DNA of 64,000 nt, taken from the NCBI RefSeq assembly GCF_037044555.1, contig NZ_CP146275.1, positions 1,282,501 through 1,346,500 of the forward strand, written 5' to 3'. The notes beneath the pieces were generated by a model. That model was not told where the DNA came from. It saw only the letters and a program-made list of their open reading frames with translations, and ran no database searches. Shown here one piece after another: positions 1 to 8,294 of the stretch. The DNA is from Pelagibacterium nitratireducens. GTDB lineage: Bacteria > Pseudomonadota > Alphaproteobacteria > Rhizobiales > Devosiaceae. Both the position numbers and the translations under genes were made by a program. Each line of letters starts with the position of its first letter. Positions within the stretch are counted from its first letter, which is position 1.

Positions 1-1611
1 GACGGGGATCAGAAGCTTGTCGTCTTCAACGACCGCTTCATGAGCCTGCTCAATCTCGACGCAAGCGCCACCTGGAAGGGACAGGATGTCAGGTCGCTGT
101 TGGGAACGGCACTGGCGGCCAACCAGGTTCCGCTGGAAGCGAGCGATGCGATTTTCTCGGCATTCCGGAAATGGACCGGCGCTGCGGGCACCGCGCCTCT
201 CGTCATCGACGCAGCCGGACACAGAATCCTGCAACTGACGTTCCAGCCCATTAAGGCCGGCGGATTTGTGCTGCTGATCGAGGACATAACCGAAAAGCGC
301 AGGGCCGAGGAGCGGATCGAGCATCTGGCCCGTTACGACGCGCTGACCGGTCTGCCCAACCGTTCCCATTTCCAGGAGCAATTCGAAACCGTGATGGCGC
401 GCGGCCGTCCCTGTGCGCTGCTCTTTATCGATCTCGATCAGTTCAAGGTCGTCAATGACACGCTGGGGCATCCGTGCGGGGATGCTCTTTTGTGCCAGGT
501 GGCGGACCGTCTTCGCAAGGTGATGAAACCGTCCGATGTCATTGCGCGTCTGGGCGGCGATGAATTCGTTGTCCTGCGCGAGCTCAAGGGGCCGGCCGAT
601 GAAGCGAGCCTGGTGGCCCAGCGGATCGTGAGGACGTTGAGCGAAGTCTTCACCGTCGAAAGCCATCAATTCGTTATTGGTGCGAGTATCGGCATTGCCC
701 TGGCGCCGCGCGATGGCACGAGTTTCGAGCAGATGCTCAAATGCGCCGATCTGGCACTCTACAGCGCCAAATCGGACGGACGCGGCGTCTGGCGCTTCTT
801 CGAGCCTGAGATGGATGCAAGGGTCCAGGCGCGACGCGCCCTGGAGATCGATATCCGCAATGCGCTCGACGATGGAAATTTCGAGGTGTTTTTCCAGCCC
901 ATCGTCAATCTGAGGACGGGCAAGAGTTCGGTTTGCGAAGCGCTGGCGCGCTGGCGGCATCCCAAGCGGGGCCTGATCTCGCCCGACGCGTTCATTCCCG
1001 TCGCCGAGGAAACCAACCTGATCATCGAACTGGGCGATTTCATCCTGCACGAGGCTTGCCGCCAGTGCGTGACCTGGCCGGGCAATGTGCATGTCGCCGT
1101 CAACATTTCGCCGGTTCAGTTCCGGCGGGGGGACGTCATCACCTCGGTGGTTTCCGCGCTCGATCGCTCCGGGCTGCCGGCCCATCGGCTCGAGATCGAG
1201 ATCACTGAATCTCTCCTGCTCGAAAATACCGCCGCTATCCGCACCACACTGGAAAACCTGCGCAGCCTTGGCGTGCGCGTTTCGCTCGACGATTTCGGCA
1301 CGGGCTATGCGAGCTTGAGCTATCTGCACCACTTCCCGCTCGACAAGGTCAAGATCGACCGGTCATTCCTCCAGGACGTCGAAGTCAGCAGCCGGTCGCG
1401 TCGTCTGCTGGCCGGGGTTGCAAGCCTGAGCTCCGAACTGGGCATGTCGGTGGTTGTCGAAGGGGTAGAAACTCCCAGGCAGCTTGCCCTGCTCAAGGAG
1501 TTGCCTGGCGTCGATGAAGTTCAGGGATTTCTGTTCTCACCGCCGATCCCGGCGTGTGAAATTTCCAGCTTTCTGGCCGCCGGCAGTTTCGATTTCGAAA
1601 AAGTTGCTTAG
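1..1611 (+). CDS. PAS-GGDEF-EAL signalling protein (5' end outside window)
   Basis: Cyclic-di-GMP turnover protein. The reading frame is open from base 1, before the first in-window ATG (40), and begins in PAS-like sequence, so the N-terminus lies upstream. Counting from base 1, an intact GGDEF motif is at about residue 185 (553-567), within RLGGDEFVV. It is followed by an EAL domain with CEALARWRH (Glu about 313) and DDFGTGYASLSYL (about 430). Both active-site signatures look intact, so the protein could synthesise or degrade c-di-GMP; which activity dominates cannot be read from sequence. The C-terminus ends normally for an EAL domain. The stop is 14 bases from the stop of the convergent transposase, so the insertion sequence sits directly against this gene without obviously truncating it. 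Confidence 0.93.
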   Translation, partial: DGDQKLVVFNDRFMSLLNLDASATWKGQDVRSLLGTALAANQVPLEASDAIFSAFRKWTGAAGTAPLVIDAAGHRILQLTFQPIKAGGFVLLIEDITEKRRAEERIEHLARYDALTGLPNRSHFQEQFETVMARGRPCALLFIDLDQFKVVNDTLGHPCGDALLCQVADRLRKVMKPSDVIARLGGDEFVVLRELKGPADEASLVAQRIVRTLSEVFTVESHQFVIGASIGIALAPRDGTSFEQMLKCADLALYSAKSDGRGVWRFFEPEMDARVQARRALEIDIRNALDDGNFEVFFQPIVNLRTGKSSVCEALARWRHPKRGLISPDAFIPVAEETNLIIELGDFILHEACRQCVTWPGNVHVAVNISPVQFRRGDVITSVVSALDRSGLPAHRLEIEITESLLLENTAAIRTTLENLRSLGVRVSLDDFGTGYASLSYLHHFPLDKVKIDRSFLQDVEVSSRSRRLLAGVASLSSELGMSVVVEGVETPRQLALLKELPGVDEVQGFLFSPPIPACEISSFLAAGSFDFEKVA

Positions 1612-1625
1612 AGTATCCGTCTTGA

Positions 1626-2561
1626 TCAAGCGCTTTTTGGCTGCCAGTTGCGGTCCTGTTTGATGAGAGCGTTTGCGAGTTCGATGAGCTTTCGCATCAG
1701 GGCAGTCAGGGCGAGTTTTGGGGGTTTTCCTGCACCGATCATGGCGTTGTATTTTTGTTTGAGGTCGGGATTGTATCGGGCTGCGACCAGAGCTGGCATA
1801 TAGAGGGCGTCCCGCAGGATCTTGCGTCCACCCTGAATGAAGGCCTTTCCGCGCCATTGTCCCGACTGCCGTGTCATGGGGGCGAGACCTGCGAGGCTTG
1901 CGGCCTGTTTTGAGGTCATGGTTCCGACTTCGGGGCATTCGACCAGGATGGCAGCCGCGGTGATCGGCCCCACTCCGGGAATGGACCGCACGATATCGAA
2001 GGCCCGGGCCCGGTTGGGGCACTGGCGCACGAGCCGTAGCACCTCACCGTCCAACTCGGCGAGTTGCCGCTTGATCTGATCGAGCCTTGACTTGGTCTGG
2101 CGCCTGGTCAGGGCCAAGGTCTGTGTCTTTTGCCGGTTCAACAGGCGTGTACGGTCCTTGATAAGCGCCATGCGCGCGATCTGCAATTCTTTGAGAACGT
2201 GTTGATTTTCAGGCTGGGGTCCATTGGGGATAAGATCGAATGCGACGCCCATGGCAGCCAGCATACGCGCATCGACGGCATCGGTCTTGGCCCGGGTTCC
2301 CCGTGCCTGGGCAAATCGGCGTGCCTGCAGGGGATTGACCTTGACCAGGGGCAGGCTTGCGGCCAATGCGCGCTCGAAGACTGCGTGATAGGGACCGGAC
2401 GCTTCATAGACGATCAGATCGGGGCGTTGTGCCCCAATCCAATTGCGCAGGGCGCGCAGACCGGTGGGGGAATTGGCAAACCGGGCCGTCTCACCGGTCT
2501 TGGCGCGATGGGCGTCGAGATTGGCTTTCGAGATATCAATGCCGATGCTATCCTTGGTCAT
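1626..2561 (-). CDS. IS110-family transposase
   Basis: DEDD-type transposase, 311 aa. The start at 2561 gives the family-typical N-terminus MTKDSIGIDISKANLD; a longer frame to 2645 adds 28 residues that look non-coding. The RuvC-like half shows GIDIS, VYEASGPYH and TDAVDARMLA, which supply the acidic residues. The C-terminal Transposase_20 half shows SIPGVGPITAA and QSGQWRGKAFIQGGR, the latter with the conserved serine region. The frame is uninterrupted and of normal length, so the element may be active. Members of this family often lack terminal inverted repeats, and IS110-group elements carry a guide (bridge) RNA in the long non-coding end beside the gene. The 5' side here is 2562 to about 2765. 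I could not define the element ends. Confidence 0.92.
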   Translation of the reverse strand: MTKDSIGIDISKANLDAHRAKTGETARFANSPTGLRALRNWIGAQRPDLIVYEASGPYHAVFERALAASLPLVKVNPLQARRFAQARGTRAKTDAVDARMLAAMGVAFDLIPNGPQPENQHVLKELQIARMALIKDRTRLLNRQKTQTLALTRRQTKSRLDQIKRQLAELDGEVLRLVRQCPNRARAFDIVRSIPGVGPITAAAILVECPEVGTMTSKQAASLAGLAPMTRQSGQWRGKAFIQGGRKILRDALYMPALVAARYNPDLKQKYNAMIGAGKPPKLALTALMRKLIELANALIKQDRNWQPKSA

Positions 2562-2692
2562 CTTCGCGTGTCCTATGCTTGTCCTAGAGGGCTTTACGCC
2601 GCTCTGTATCCGTTCAGGCCTCAGGCGAAGACGGCGGTCGATCACACTCTAAAACGGTCCATCACGACCAAGCCATCACCGATCCAACCGCC

Positions 2693-2729
2693 GCCAGTGC
2701 GCGCCATAAAGCAGATGGCGCCCACTGGC
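2693..2729. repeat. Strong hairpin in the 5' non-coding end of the IS110 element
   Basis: A near-perfect inverted repeat with 15-nt arms: GCCAGTG, C, GCGCCAT on the left and ATGGCGC, C, CACTGGC on the right, around a 7-nt loop. The only mismatch is one C opposite C. It lies 132-168 bases upstream of the transposase start. That is the region where IS110-group elements encode their bridge RNA, but assigning it to such an RNA is inference. Confidence 0.6.
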
Positions 2730-2768
2730 CCTTTAATCGCACAAGAGCCGGATCTGTCATAAGACAAG

Positions 2769-2896
2769 CGTTTCCAGCAAAAGTGGAAACGGTTCTGCGG
2801 TTCGGACACGCGACAAAGCAAGGGTTTAGGGCGTGTCCAGCAAAAGCATGTCCTCGACGCGATCGGGGATGGAAACGGTTTTGCAGTTCGGACGCG
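2769..2896. repeat. Two adjacent palindromic intergenic repeats (REP-like)
   Basis: Copy A (2769-2810) begins CGTTTCC and ends GGACACG. Copy B (2832-2896) begins CGTGTCC and ends GGACGCG. Copy B shares about 60 bases with 62056-62119, including GTCCTCGACGCGATCGGGG and GGTTTTGC. The terminal CGTGTCC/GGACACG inverted repeats define the unit. The copies lie between the IS110 element and the end of the quinoprotein-linked cluster and may act as its transcript end. Confidence 0.8.
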
Positions 2897-2957
2897 CAAA
2901 AAAAAGGACTTGATCCAGGCTCGGTCGGTCACGCAAGCGGTATTGGCGGGGGAAAGT

Positions 2958-3803
2958 TCAGCACGCGCCGGTTGCCGAGGGGCACAGGATGCTCGCGTCC
3001 AAATCGTAGCGTTCGGCCAGTTGGGCCAGTGTTCCATCGGCGCGGATGTCGGCAAGGGTGGATTCGACGGCACGCTTGAGCGTGAGGTCGCCCTTCCAGA
3101 ACCCCATTCCCAGCGGAATGCGCTCGAGCGGCGCCCCGAGCACCGTGATCTCGAGATCGGTGTCGGAAAAAATGGTGCTGGCGAGCAGGGCCTCGGTGAT
3201 CGCCGCGTCGTAATCTCCTGCCTCCAGGCGCGCGCGCAGGGTTGCGGCGTCGTTGACAATGGTCGCGGTAATTCCGCGCTGGCGGATATATTGGCCAAGA
3301 CCGATCCGGTCGAGGCCGGTGAGCCCTGCCATGAACCCCACGGGGCTTTGCACGGTCTCGATGGTGGTGCCCTGTGGCGCGATCAGGGCCCAGCCCGTCA
3401 CCAGATGCGGTTCGGTGGTGTCCAGGAAAGAGCTTGTCGTCGAATTGATCGCGATGCCACCGGCCAGCACCTGGCATTGGGCGCGGTTGATGCGCCAGTT
3501 GCGCGGGTTGAAGTCGCGTCCCATCGAGGCGTTTGAAACAATGTTGAGCCGCCAGCCGAGCCGCTCTGTGATGTTCTGGAGCAACTCGACTTCGAACCCG
3601 GGCCGGTCGGCATTGTCGGTCACCAGCGGCGGGTACAGGTCGGGCATGCAGACGCTCAGCCGGCCAAGTCTGTCGACCTCGTATCGCGAATTGTCGGGCG
3701 GCAAAAAGCTCACGGCAAACAGTAGCGCAAAGCACAGCGCCAGCGGGATCATGTCGAACAGCCAGTGCCGCTTGCGCGGCCTTGCGGGGGCGGGAGCGGA
3801 CAT
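2958..3803 (-). CDS. Periplasmic binding protein-like, quinoprotein-associated type
   Basis: 281 aa. A basic N-terminus (RPRKRHW) is followed by a hydrophobic segment at about residues 15-35, a signal anchor or signal peptide. The rest is a bacterial SBP family 3 fold, with LSVCMPDLYPPLVT and GFEVELLQNITERLGW near the N-terminus. Such solute-binding-like proteins (MoxJ and relatives) occur in PQQ dehydrogenase operons, where they assist the enzyme rather than feed a transporter. The start at 3803 overlaps the stop of the preceding permease gene (TGATG). This is the last gene of the long minus-strand cluster. Whether it partners the ABC permease or the dehydrogenase is unknown. Confidence 0.8.
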   Translation of the reverse strand: MSAPAPARPRKRHWLFDMIPLALCFALLFAVSFLPPDNSRYEVDRLGRLSVCMPDLYPPLVTDNADRPGFEVELLQNITERLGWRLNIVSNASMGRDFNPRNWRINRAQCQVLAGGIAINSTTSSFLDTTEPHLVTGWALIAPQGTTIETVQSPVGFMAGLTGLDRIGLGQYIRQRGITATIVNDAATLRARLEAGDYDAAITEALLASTIFSDTDLEITVLGAPLERIPLGMGFWKGDLTLKRAVESTLADIRADGTLAQLAERYDLDASILCPSATGAC

Positions 3804-4615
3804 CAGACTTTCCTGAACTCCCACATGGCCAGAAGGAACAATCCAACGGCCATGATGCCCACCACCTGAAAGCCCAGAGCAGGATCGAACTGGTTGAACT
3901 TGATGAGGATGCCGCGCATGGCGTCGACGGCGTAGGTCAGGGGGTTGTGCTCGACGATGATGACCAGCCATTCGGGATAGGTGACCAGCGTCTGGGCACG
4001 GGTGAGGGCCGGATCGAGCGGGAAGACCGAACTGGCGGTGAAATAGAGCGGCAGGATCACCGCGTTGGAAAACACCCCGAAGCTCTCGAAACCGCGCACG
4101 TAATTGGCAATCACGATGCCGAAGGCGGTCAGCCCGAATGCAAGGGCAAACATCAGGCCAATGGCCGCAAGGATCGTCTCCCATGTCAGAACGACCCCCA
4201 CAAAGCGCGCAACGACCAGCACCATGCAGCCATGGATAACGGCCGTGGTCGCGCCCCCGAGCACCTTGCCCAGAAGGATCATGTTGCGCGACATGGGCGA
4301 GACCAGCACCTCGCGCAGGAACCCGAATTCGCGGTCCCAGATCAACGAAACGGCCGACTGGATGGAGGTATAGAGAATGTTGAGGACGATGACGGCGGGG
4401 AAGATGAACTGGAGATAGGTGTAGGGCACCACAAACCGCACTTCACCATAGACTTCACCGCGAAAATAGGGATTGAGCCCGATGCCCAGGATCAGCACCC
4501 ACAGCAATGGCCGGCTGATGCCGCCGATCAACTGGCCCTTGTCGCGCAACGAGCGTTTGACCTCGCGCAGCCAGATGGCATAGACGCCGACCAGTTGTCC
4601 CCATATGGCGGTCAT
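3803..4615 (-). CDS. ABC-2 type permease (PedC-like)
   Basis: 270 aa, six predicted membrane segments. It has the ABC-2 membrane pattern, including SLIWDREFGFLREVLVSPM, the conserved inner-membrane loop of this family. ABC-2 permeases of this kind work as exporters with a cytoplasmic ATPase, here most likely the product of 7326-8294. A related permease (PedC) is known from PQQ-dependent alcohol oxidation clusters, which fits this context. It is separated from its likely ATPase by three importer-type genes, an unusual order. The start (4615) is 9 bases after the preceding stop, and the end overlaps the next gene. Confidence 0.88.
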   Translation of the reverse strand: MTAIWGQLVGVYAIWLREVKRSLRDKGQLIGGISRPLLWVLILGIGLNPYFRGEVYGEVRFVVPYTYLQFIFPAVIVLNILYTSIQSAVSLIWDREFGFLREVLVSPMSRNMILLGKVLGGATTAVIHGCMVLVVARFVGVVLTWETILAAIGLMFALAFGLTAFGIVIANYVRGFESFGVFSNAVILPLYFTASSVFPLDPALTRAQTLVTYPEWLVIIVEHNPLTYAVDAMRGILIKFNQFDPALGFQVVGIMAVGLFLLAMWEFRKV

Positions 4616-4624
4616 CGGGAGCTC

Positions 4625-5482
4625 CTATTCATTGAGATTGCGGCCGAAGAATTCGGACGCCGGGTCGGTGAGAACGAGTTCGCGGATGCGGTTCCACAGA
4701 TAGGACCGCAGCTCGAGAAAGCGCGGGTCCGCGCGCATTTCGACGGTGAGCCGGGGGCGTGGCAGATCGATCTTTATGGTCTCGAGCACCTTGCCCGCTC
4801 CCATCACGACGATCGTGTCGGCCAGCACCAGCGCTTCATCGACGCTGTGGGTGACAAACATCACGGTGGGGGTCAGCCGCCGCCAGATGGAGAGCAACTC
4901 GCCCTGCATCAGTTCGCGCGTTTGGGCATCGAGGCTTGCGAACGGCTCGTCCATCAAAAGGACGCGCGGCTCCCCGGCGAGTGCACGCGCCAGCGCCACG
5001 CGCTGTTTCATCCCGCCGGAAAGCTGAGCGGGGTAAGCCCTGGCCGAGCGCGACAGCCCGACCAGATCGAGATATTGCCGGGCCCGCTCGGCGCGTTCGG
5101 CTCTGGAAAGCTCCAGGCTTTCGAGCGCGAACTCGATATTGGCCTGCACATTGGCCCAGGGGATCAGGCGGAACGCCTGAAAGACGAACCCCATGTCAGG
5201 ACCGGGTCTGGGCGGCTGGCCATCGATCCTGACCGCTCCCGCATCGGGAACGATCAGGCCATTGGCCAGCCGCAGGACAGTGGTCTTGCCACATCCCGAA
5301 GGGCCGATCAGGGCAACAAATTCGCGTTCGGGAATGTCGAGCGACACGCCGTCGATGGCCGTGTTGACGGCACCGTCCGGCTGTACGAAGCGTTTCTGGA
5401 CATCTGTGAACGTGAGCAGGGCTTTTGACGCCTGCGGTTCTGCTGCCACGCGGTTTCCTCCCGGGAAATGGACGACGCTCAT
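4625..5482 (-). CDS. ABC transporter ATP-binding protein, nitrate/sulfonate/taurine type
   Basis: 285 aa. Walker A GPSGCGKTT at about residues 60-68, Q-loop FVFQAFRLIPW, signature LSGGMKQRVALARAL, Walker B VLLMDEPFASLD and a switch histidine in VTHSVDEAL. The pattern VTHSVDEALVLADTIVVM is typical of SsuB/TauB-like proteins. It should energise the permease at 6535-7329 with the binding protein at 5479-6513. The gene starts inside the stop of the binding-protein gene (ATGA overlap at 5479-5482), implying translational coupling. The substrate is not identifiable. Confidence 0.92.
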   Translation of the reverse strand: MSVVHFPGGNRVAAEPQASKALLTFTDVQKRFVQPDGAVNTAIDGVSLDIPEREFVALIGPSGCGKTTVLRLANGLIVPDAGAVRIDGQPPRPGPDMGFVFQAFRLIPWANVQANIEFALESLELSRAERAERARQYLDLVGLSRSARAYPAQLSGGMKQRVALARALAGEPRVLLMDEPFASLDAQTRELMQGELLSIWRRLTPTVMFVTHSVDEALVLADTIVVMGAGKVLETIKIDLPRPRLTVEMRADPRFLELRSYLWNRIRELVLTDPASEFFGRNLNE

Positions 5483-6513
5483 CTATCGGCGGGGTCCATG
5501 GATTCGTCGGTGCCCAGTTCGCCAAGCACGGCATCGACCGGTCCAAAGTCGACCCAGTCTTCGAGCGCCAGCTGTTCGAAATCGGCGAAGTCTTCGGTTT
5601 CGTAGAGCCAGTCGCTGGTATAGCTCAGCTCCTCAACGCTCATGCCGCCGTTGACACTCCAGCTTCCAGCGAATGATTGTGCAAGCATTTCAAGCACTTC
5701 GGTGCTGACGTCGGGGCGGGCCTCGACCATAGCGTCGACCCACATCTGGGGGTTCTCGGCAAAGTCGCGCGAGAGTTTGGTCAGCGCCCGGATGACCGCC
5801 TGGACGTCTTCGGGCCGTTCGGCCAGAACGTCGCCGGTGACTGCGTTGACCTTGTTGACCACCGGAGCACCCTCGTAATAGGCGTCCTGATCGATCAGTA
5901 CATGCAGTCCTTGTGTATCGGGCAGCTCGCTCCAGACGCCGATCGACATGGTCGTGGCATCGACCTGTCCGGCCAGAAGCGCCTGGGCGCGAATGTCGGG
6001 CTGTCCGAGCGAGATGATTTCGGAATCATCGATCGAGACGCCCTGGCTGGACAGAACCAGTGTGGACAGCGAGTGGTCGAGACTGCCGACCCGTCCCACG
6101 CCGAAGCTGCGGCCGGCCAGATCGGCCGGGGTTGCGATATCGTCCTTGGAGGCGATGAGGAACGGCAGCGATTTGTTGGGCGATGTCACGGCGCGGAAAT
6201 CGGTGGCGCCGTTGTGGATCACCTGCAAAAGCGCGTCGACACCGATATTGGCCATTTCGCCATCGCCCGACTGCAATGCGGCAATGGCCGATGGGGTCTG
6301 CTGAACGCGAACGAGCTCGACATCGACGCCCTCGGCTTCGAAATAGCCCAGCTCGGCGGCCAGATCCATTACCGAGTTTGGCACAAGCGGTGCCTCGAGA
6401 TGGGTGACGATCAGGCGGAAAGGCTCACTCGATTGCGCGAGACCCGCGCCGGTCATCAGGGCCAGACTGGCGACCGATCCGGCCAGAGCCAGCATCATTG
6501 ATTTGGTGGTCAT
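5479..6513 (-). CDS. ABC transporter substrate-binding protein, NMT1/SsuA type
   Basis: 344 aa. N-terminal Sec signal peptide (MTTKSMMLALAGS...GLAQ, cleavage near residue 26). The mature part has the NMT1/SsuA fold: VMDLAAELGYFEAEGVDVEL, then GDGEMANIGVDALLQ and DLAGRSFGVGRVGSLDHS. Relatives bind sulfonates, nitrate, pyrimidine precursors or aromatic acids; the ligand cannot be assigned. It overlaps the ATPase gene by 4 bases and follows the permease gene by 21 bases, forming a complete importer module inside the quinoprotein cluster. Confidence 0.9.
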   Translation of the reverse strand: MTTKSMMLALAGSVASLALMTGAGLAQSSEPFRLIVTHLEAPLVPNSVMDLAAELGYFEAEGVDVELVRVQQTPSAIAALQSGDGEMANIGVDALLQVIHNGATDFRAVTSPNKSLPFLIASKDDIATPADLAGRSFGVGRVGSLDHSLSTLVLSSQGVSIDDSEIISLGQPDIRAQALLAGQVDATTMSIGVWSELPDTQGLHVLIDQDAYYEGAPVVNKVNAVTGDVLAERPEDVQAVIRALTKLSRDFAENPQMWVDAMVEARPDVSTEVLEMLAQSFAGSWSVNGGMSVEELSYTSDWLYETEDFADFEQLALEDWVDFGPVDAVLGELGTDESMDPADR

Positions 6514-6534
6514 TTTCTCTCTCCCTTGGGGTTT

Positions 6535-7329
6535 TCAGCGCCGCCATTTGGCTAGGCGCATTTCGACGAAACGCAGTCCCTCGGTCACGATGACTCCGAT
6601 GACTGCCAGCGAAAGGACGATGACGAAATATTCCGCCATCCTGAAGGTGTTGCCATAGATGGCCAGAAGCCCGCCGAGCCCGCGTACTGCCGTATAGAGT
6701 TCGGCAACGACCGTATTGATGAGACCGATCGTAGCCCCGAGGCGCAGACCGACGATGACGTAAGGCACAGCGCCGGGCAGGACAATGCGGGTGAATATCC
6801 GAAAGCGCCCCGCACCGACCGAGCGCGCCATTTCGATCAGTTCGGGATCGGACTGGCGCACACCGGCATAGGTGTTGATGAGAATGGGCATTACGGCGCC
6901 CAGAAACACAATGAACACCTTGGCCTCGCTCCCCAGCCCGAGCAGCACGATAATGAGTGGGATGAACGCCACGCGCGGGGTGGCCGAGAGCGCATAGACA
7001 TAGATTTCGAGCGTGCGGCCAAAAAGGTTGAAGGCGCCCATCGCGACACCCAGCGGGATGGCGCACAGGATGGCGAGCCCATAGCCCGAAAGATAGATCG
7101 AAACGGAATCGACAAAAGCCGTCTGCAGCCGCCCCTCCTGCAACAGGCCCCCGGCCGCCTGCAGGGTTGCCCAGGGCGAGGGGACGATGTTGCGCGCCAC
7201 GTTGACCGAGGCGATCCACCACAGAACGATCAGAAGCGCGAGAAACCCGACCCGGGTTGCCGCCACGAGCCATGGACCGGGCTCTCCGCCGTCCTGGACA
7301 GTCATGGCTTTGGGTGGGGACTGGGTCAT
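6535..7329 (-). CDS. ABC transporter permease, SsuC/TauC type
   Basis: 264 aa, about six membrane helices. The EAA loop region reads SVGAGRFRIFTRIVLPGAVPYVIVGLRLG, diagnostic of BPD_transp_1 permeases for sulfonate/nitrate-type importers. It pairs with the NMT1-like binding protein (5479) and SsuB-like ATPase (4625). The start at 7329 overlaps the stop of the ABC-2 ATPase gene by 4 bases. Confidence 0.92.
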   Translation of the reverse strand: MTQSPPKAMTVQDGGEPGPWLVAATRVGFLALLIVLWWIASVNVARNIVPSPWATLQAAGGLLQEGRLQTAFVDSVSIYLSGYGLAILCAIPLGVAMGAFNLFGRTLEIYVYALSATPRVAFIPLIIVLLGLGSEAKVFIVFLGAVMPILINTYAGVRQSDPELIEMARSVGAGRFRIFTRIVLPGAVPYVIVGLRLGATIGLINTVVAELYTAVRGLGGLLAIYGNTFRMAEYFVIVLSLAVIGVIVTEGLRFVEMRLAKWRR

Positions 7330-8294
7330 CCACGCCCCCGCTTTTTGGCGTTGGCCGGAGGCGCTTCGCGCAGATCGCGGCCGGTAAGGGACAGGAATAC
7401 GCTTTCAAGGCTGGGCTGGTCGACCGACACCTGACGCAACTGGGTTCCGAACTCTGCCAGCAGCGCATCGGCGCTGCCGGCATTTTCGGCCTTGATAAGC
7501 AATTGACCCTCGGCGCCTTCGACCGTTCCTGGGTAGCGCGCAACAAGGGCAGCATGGGCGTCGGCGGTGCGCGGGGTGACGCGGAACAGGCTGGTGCCGT
7601 GGGCCGCCTTGAGCGATTCCGGTGTGCCGCGCGCCAGGATCTTGCCGTGGTCGATAATGCAGATCGTGTCGCAGGTATCGACTTCTTCGATATAGTGAGT
7701 GGTCACGACAATGGTGATGTTCTGGCTGGCCCGGAGCTGTTCGAGATAGGACCAGATCTTGGCCCGCGATTGTGCATCGAGCCCCACGGTGGGTTCGTCG
7801 AGAAACAGGATCTTGGGTTCGTGCATCAGGCCGCGGGCGATTTCCAGCCGCCGCCGCATGCCTGCCGAGAGCGTTCGCGTTACAGCGTCGCGCCAGTCGG
7901 ACAACTCCACAAGAGCGAGCATTTCATCGATGCGCCGGCGGCGGTCGGCGCGGCTCATCTGATAGACCATGCCATGAAAATCGAGGTTCTCGAAAACCGA
8001 GAGGCGGGTATCGAGCGTTGCTTCCTGAAAGACCACGCCCAATTGCCGCCGTGCACGAAGCGGTTGTTTCATCACATCGATGCCGGCGATTTCGGCCCGC
8101 CCGCCGTCGGGTCTGCTGATGGTGCACAAGATATCGAGCAGGCTGGTTTTTCCCGCACCGTTGGGGCCGAGCAGGGCGAATGTTTCCCCCTGCTGTACCG
8201 ACAGCGACACATCGTCGAGCGCCAGCACACGGCCAAAGCGCTTGGATACGCCCTCAACCACGATTGCAGGTGTGCCGCCGGCATCATCGCTCAT
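7326..8294 (-). CDS. ABC-2 exporter ATP-binding protein (PQQ-catabolism-associated type)
   Basis: 322 aa. Walker A GPNGAGKT at residues 43-50, signature LSAGMRRRLEIARG, Walker B ILFLDEPTVGLD and H-loop VVTTHYIEEVD. It resembles NodI/DrrA-type ATPases that drive ABC-2 exporters, and the closest functional precedent is the ATPase linked to PQQ-dependent catabolism (PedA-like). The likely membrane partner is the ABC-2 permease at 3803-4615. It has a C-terminal extension of about 80 residues after the ATPase core. It overlaps both neighbours by 4 bases. Confidence 0.9.
   Translation of the reverse strand: MSDDAGGTPAIVVEGVSKRFGRVLALDDVSLSVQQGETFALLGPNGAGKTSLLDILCTISRPDGGRAEIAGIDVMKQPLRARRQLGVVFQEATLDTRLSVFENLDFHGMVYQMSRADRRRRIDEMLALVELSDWRDAVTRTLSAGMRRRLEIARGLMHEPKILFLDEPTVGLDAQSRAKIWSYLEQLRASQNITIVVTTHYIEEVDTCDTICIIDHGKILARGTPESLKAAHGTSLFRVTPRTADAHAALVARYPGTVEGAEGQLLIKAENAGSADALLAEFGTQLRQVSVDQPSLESVFLSLTGRDLREAPPANAKKRGRG

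Larger units (their letters stand above)
1612..2765 (-). mobile_element. IS110-type insertion sequence (approximate limits)
   Basis: The element consists of the transposase gene plus flanking non-coding DNA. The limits are approximate: only 14 bases separate the transposase stop from the stop of the upstream GGDEF-EAL gene, and about 200 bases lie on the 5' side of the transposase before a palindromic repeat begins at 2769. No terminal inverted repeats or direct repeats were seen, which is usual for the family. Confidence 0.55.

Noticed and set aside
1537..2762. Plus-strand ORFs across the IS110 transposase
   Set aside because: They are antisense readings of the transposase with Gly/Arg-rich composition and no motifs.
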